Shown here: positions 26,235 through 29,107 of the stretch, piece after piece
How the letters are laid out: each line of letters opens with the position of its first letter
Position numbering within the stretch: position 1 is the first letter of the stretch
IMG/VR virus record: IMGVR_UViG_3300030109_004712
Span: 1-29,107 of that record
Direction: 5' to 3' (one strand)
Origin: a virus
Length of the DNA stretch: 29,107 nt
The notes under the pieces: generated by a model
The model's database searches: none
What the model was told of the DNA's origin: nothing
The model's input: the letters and a program-made list of their open reading frames with translations, nothing else
Translations under genes and position numbers: made by a program

Positions 26235-27260
26235 TTATTCTCTCATAAACGCGGCAGGGTCAAAAGCTTCGCTATCTTTTGTTTCAAAAGCTGGCTTTGA
26301 TTTCCCTTTAAGACTAGGAGAGGTTATTTTATTTAAGATACTGGCTTTGCCATCTTCTAACCCCTGTGCGCGAAGTATCTTTGCAAATTTATCTTTGTAT
26401 AGCAAAAACATAGCTACCTCAGACGCATTGGTATGAGATTTCCATATGTCTTGTTGCATATCACCCGATACAATATACTTGTATGCTTCTTGCTTGTCTT
26501 TATTATTTACTTTACCACCCATAAAGTTTTCCATTGTTTTGATGTACTGTTGAAGCTCTTTTCTGTTTTTGTCAGCTTGTTGCTTTTGAATCTTTTCTTG
26601 TTCCACAGCTTGTAATTGTTCTTGCTGTGCTTCTTGCTTTATAGCTGACTGTAACTGTCTTCTAATTCTATGTGCCTCCCTGATTAACAAACCTGAATCT
26701 TCCATTTTATCTAATGCTTCTTCAATTTTGTCTTCTGCCATTCCATCAGCTTTCATTTCTTCTGCTAATAGTTCTTTATCTGACAATTTTAAAAATTCTT
26801 TTAATTTTGATGTGTTGTCAGTTTGAGCTGGCTGTTCTGTTTCTTGCTTAGGTTGTAATTTTTCTTTAATTTCTTCTACTGAAGTATTTTCATCTAAGCC
26901 TAATGTTTTTGCAACTGACTTCCAATCTATATCCGCTGCTTCTTCTTTTTCTTCTGCTTTTGGTACAAGTTCATCATCCCAATCAACATCTTGTTCGTCA
27001 GCTTTTGCTTCTTCTTTTGTTTCAGTTTCTATAGAATCCCAACTAAATCCCTCTTCTTTTTCTTCTGATTGTTCAGCCATTTCTTCTTCTAAACCTTTAA
27101 CATCTTCAGTTGTGTCTTCAACTGCGTCTTCGGTTTTTGCTTCTTTCTTTTCTTCAACTGGTTCTTCAGATGTAAAAGCTGATGGGTCAAAGCCTGTTTC
27201 TTGTGTTTCTTCTGTTGTAGATTGTACTTCCTCTACTAATTTTGATTTTTCTTCTGCCAT
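26235..27260 (-). CDS. Acidic scaffold-like protein, 341 aa
   Basis: The N-terminal 150 residues are extremely Glu/Asp-rich and probably disordered, with short Trp-containing acidic patches (GFSWDSIE, DVDWDDEL, DIDWKSVA). The region from about 155 to 260 is helical and Gln/Glu/Lys-rich, a likely coiled coil. A mixed C-terminal part follows. The hexapeptide pattern FDPxAF occurs at both ends: FDPSAF at 24-29 and FDPAAF at 333-338. Placement between portal and major capsid protein, composition and coiled coil all fit an internal scaffold that guides capsid assembly. An alternative is a capsid-internal protein that stays in the virion. Confidence 0.78.
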   Translation of the reverse strand: MAEEKSKLVEEVQSTTEETQETGFDPSAFTSEEPVEEKKEAKTEDAVEDTTEDVKGLEEEMAEQSEEKEEGFSWDSIETETKEEAKADEQDVDWDDELVPKAEEKEEAADIDWKSVAKTLGLDENTSVEEIKEKLQPKQETEQPAQTDNTSKLKEFLKLSDKELLAEEMKADGMAEDKIEEALDKMEDSGLLIREAHRIRRQLQSAIKQEAQQEQLQAVEQEKIQKQQADKNRKELQQYIKTMENFMGGKVNNKDKQEAYKYIVSGDMQQDIWKSHTNASEVAMFLLYKDKFAKILRAQGLEDGKASILNKITSPSLKGKSKPAFETKDSEAFDPAAFMRE

Positions 27261-27286
27261 TGTTTTTTATTTTAGTCCCTATTTTG

Positions 27287-27294
27287 CAAATATA
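27287..27294 (-). promoter_or_regulatory. Bacteroidota-type -7 element upstream of the scaffold gene
   Basis: TATATTTG on the minus strand lies in the 44-nt gap between portal and scaffold-like genes, 26 nt before the ATG at 27260. No good TTTG lies at the -33 position (the best is TTAG at a spacing of 20), so this is a partial match only. Confidence 0.35.
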
Positions 27295-27304
27295 ATACTT
27301 TTTT

Positions 27305-29107
27305 TTATGAATTATCTAATACTGTCTGTGTTGCTTCTTGCATCTGTTCTTCAGTTGTTCCTACTGCGCCAGTAGTTCCTTCTTTATCTTTAGCTAACAT
27401 ATCTTTAAGAACTTCTTTATCCATTGCAACTCTTTCTTTTAAATCAGTAATGTCACGCTTATCGTCAGATGCTATTTCAGCTACTTGAACTCTAGCCTGT
27501 GCTCCTATCTCTGCAACTCTAATGCTTGTGTCATTATCCATCTTTTTGATTTCTGCATCAGCTTCTTTTTCTTGCATAGCAGCTTGTGCCTGAGCTTGTA
27601 ACATTTCTTGTTCTTGCTGTTTTTGAACAGCTACTTGTTTTTTCATTTCATCCATTCCTCTTTCAAGTACGTGTTCAGCTTCAGTCATTGTATCAGCTTT
27701 CATTACTTTAATTACATCAAGTAAACTGATTTGTCCAGATTGTAATGCCGCTTGCGATAATTGTTGTACTGCTTGCTTCATAGCATCATCTTTTCCGCTG
27801 TCTCCAACAAATACTCCAAAATCCTGTAATGCAATTTCTGGCATAACATTTAAGAATTTATATGCACCATCACCCAATATAACAGCTCCTTTTTTGCCTC
27901 CTGCCCATGACATTTTCATTAAGTTACATAGTCTTTCATATATTCTTTTCTTACACTGTACATGAGAATAGAACCAGCTTTCTGTAATAGTTGCTGACTG
28001 AACAACACTTCTTTGTACATTCCCTACATATTCATATTGTCCTACAGCTCCTTCTCTTTGTGGGCTTACTCCTGAAATATTTCCAGCAGTTTGTTCTAAC
28101 ATTAATTTTAAATTAATAAGTTGTTGTACAGATTGTGATAATGTAAAGTCAATTTGCTGAAACTGATTAAAGTTAGCCATTTGGCCACCCTCTTCTTTAG
28201 AATTAATAGGTATAATACCATCAGTTTTTAAATGATACAGAACAGTCTGCATATCCATACCTAAATTTGTAGGTAGTTGAGATGTGTCGTATACCACTGC
28301 TTTACCTCCAGAACGCGCCATAGCAAGTTCAATATGATACATAACTATATTATATAGCATTTGCACATTCTTTAATAAATCTACCATAGATAAAGAACGT
28401 CCTGTTGTATTGTTTCTAACTACACCAATATAAGATAAGCCTGTACTTCCAGCATCATCTACTGACCTTACTTGATTTGGTCTACGCTGTGCTCTTACTA
28501 AAACTCTACCACCAATCTTAGTTGCCTCCCATACATCATCTACATACCTTGTTTCAACTGTTTCGTTTTTTCTAGGCTTATAATCATCAGCAACTAATTT
28601 TTTAAATGGTCTGCTTGGGTCATACTTATTTTCAGATATTTTAAATTTTAAAGCTCTAACTGATTTCCATTCACAAGATATAACTCTAATTCTGTTCTCT
28701 GAATCTTCATACATATTAATCCAGTCTATATTGGAATTATAATTAGCTAGCTGGTCATGACTATAAATACGTGACATTTCTGCAATTATATTAACGTCTT
28801 CTTCAGTCAGCTCATCTCTATACTCATCTATAATTTCATTTAGTGATAACCATCTTTCTTCTCCAATCCAAGATGCATCATCTAAATAATCAGAGTTTAC
28901 ACCAATATCATATACTATGGCTCTTGGGTCTATTCTTCTTACTTGCGGGTCTCTATCAAGTATATCAACTTTAAAAAATTCTTTACCTGTTACTAATAAA
29001 TCTCTAAATCCTTCTTTAAATAAATCTTTATAATTATATCTATTTACTAAATATTCTAATCCGTCTTGAGCTGTTTCCTCTACCATTTCCTTATAGTTAT
29101 ATCTCAT
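27305..29107 (-). CDS. Portal protein (5' end outside window)
   Basis: The frame reaches the window edge. The ATG at 29107 is its first in-window codon, and the true start is probably upstream, because the visible part begins inside a domain. Portal-like features are a wing/clip-type beta region (RRIDPRAIVYDIG near 57-69), the segment ISGVSPQREGAVGQYEYV at about 345-362, and long helices. In portal families a related G.SPQ..G block precedes the helical stem/crown. From about residue 480 to 590 there is a long Gln/Ala/Lys/Glu coiled coil, as in the C-terminal barrel of many podovirus portals. The portal forms the dodecameric DNA gate and leads the head operon here. The call is based on these patterns plus the order portal, scaffold, capsid. 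Confidence 0.85.
   Translation of the reverse strand: MRYNYKEMVEETAQDGLEYLVNRYNYKDLFKEGFRDLLVTGKEFFKVDILDRDPQVRRIDPRAIVYDIGVNSDYLDDASWIGEERWLSLNEIIDEYRDELTEEDVNIIAEMSRIYSHDQLANYNSNIDWINMYEDSENRIRVISCEWKSVRALKFKISENKYDPSRPFKKLVADDYKPRKNETVETRYVDDVWEATKIGGRVLVRAQRRPNQVRSVDDAGSTGLSYIGVVRNNTTGRSLSMVDLLKNVQMLYNIVMYHIELAMARSGGKAVVYDTSQLPTNLGMDMQTVLYHLKTDGIIPINSKEEGGQMANFNQFQQIDFTLSQSVQQLINLKLMLEQTAGNISGVSPQREGAVGQYEYVGNVQRSVVQSATITESWFYSHVQCKKRIYERLCNLMKMSWAGGKKGAVILGDGAYKFLNVMPEIALQDFGVFVGDSGKDDAMKQAVQQLSQAALQSGQISLLDVIKVMKADTMTEAEHVLERGMDEMKKQVAVQKQQEQEMLQAQAQAAMQEKEADAEIKKMDNDTSIRVAEIGAQARVQVAEIASDDKRDITDLKERVAMDKEVLKDMLAKDKEGTTGAVGTTEEQMQEATQTVLDNS

Noticed and set aside
1-29107. tRNA genes, CRISPR arrays, insertion sequences, integrase or attachment sites
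   Set aside because: The window is almost wholly coding with gaps of at most about 110 nt, and none of these gaps contains cloverleaf, repeat-spacer or transposase signals.

Overview
The window is a dense structural (virion) block of a lytic-looking, tailed, short-tailed (podovirus-type) bacteriophage. The sequence is AT-rich and every credible gene is on the minus strand, so the block is transcribed from position 29107 towards position 1. The host is most likely a member of the Bacteroidota, probably aquatic (Flavobacteriia-like). The reasons are the absence of Shine-Dalgarno sequences before nearly all starts, the A-rich leaders ending in forms such as TAATAAAATG, a good match to the Bacteroidota TTTG-N19-TAnnTTTG promoter, and protein families I recognise from crAss-like and Cellulophaga-type phages. 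Relationship to the crAss-like phages (Crassvirales) or a sister group is an inference from gene order and motifs, since no database search was possible.

Layout in transcription order. (1) Head module, 29107-23052: portal (5' end beyond the window), a very acidic scaffold-like protein, the major capsid protein, two tandem paralogous small head proteins, a beta-rich decoration-like protein and a 68-aa basic protein. (2) Neck and tail module, 23028-13267: a 241-aa unknown, two ring/adaptor-type proteins, a small basic protein, two small beta-rich proteins, a third ring protein carrying an inserted beta-domain, and a 1707-aa muzzle/nozzle ('stabilization') protein. (3) Cargo/ejection module, 13267-1: a glycine-zipper membrane protein, a protein with an N-terminal phage lysozyme domain, a 621-aa cargo-like protein, and a giant ORF of at least 2696 codons still open at the window edge. 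The genes in module 3 are coupled by 1- or 4-nt overlaps or a 3-nt gap.

The giant ORF is the most interesting object. It joins a hydrophobic Gly/Ala-rich N-terminal part, alanine-rich helices, a zincin metalloprotease signature (HELGH, residues 1023-1027) and a multisubunit-type RNA polymerase active-site signature (RIPVH at 2184-2188, then GSDLDGD with the aspartates at 2227, 2229 and 2231). The simplest reading is a virion-packaged RNA polymerase polyprotein. It would be injected with the DNA after the lysozyme opens the cell wall and the membrane protein opens a path, and it would transcribe early phage genes.

No tRNA, CRISPR array, insertion sequence, integrase or plus-strand gene is supported. 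No gap exceeds about 110 bp. Three intergenic gaps hold hairpins 13-26 nt after a stop codon, and two of these are followed at once by a Bacteroidota-type -7 promoter element. Of the 18 stop codons seen, 17 are TAA, one is TGA and none is TAG.
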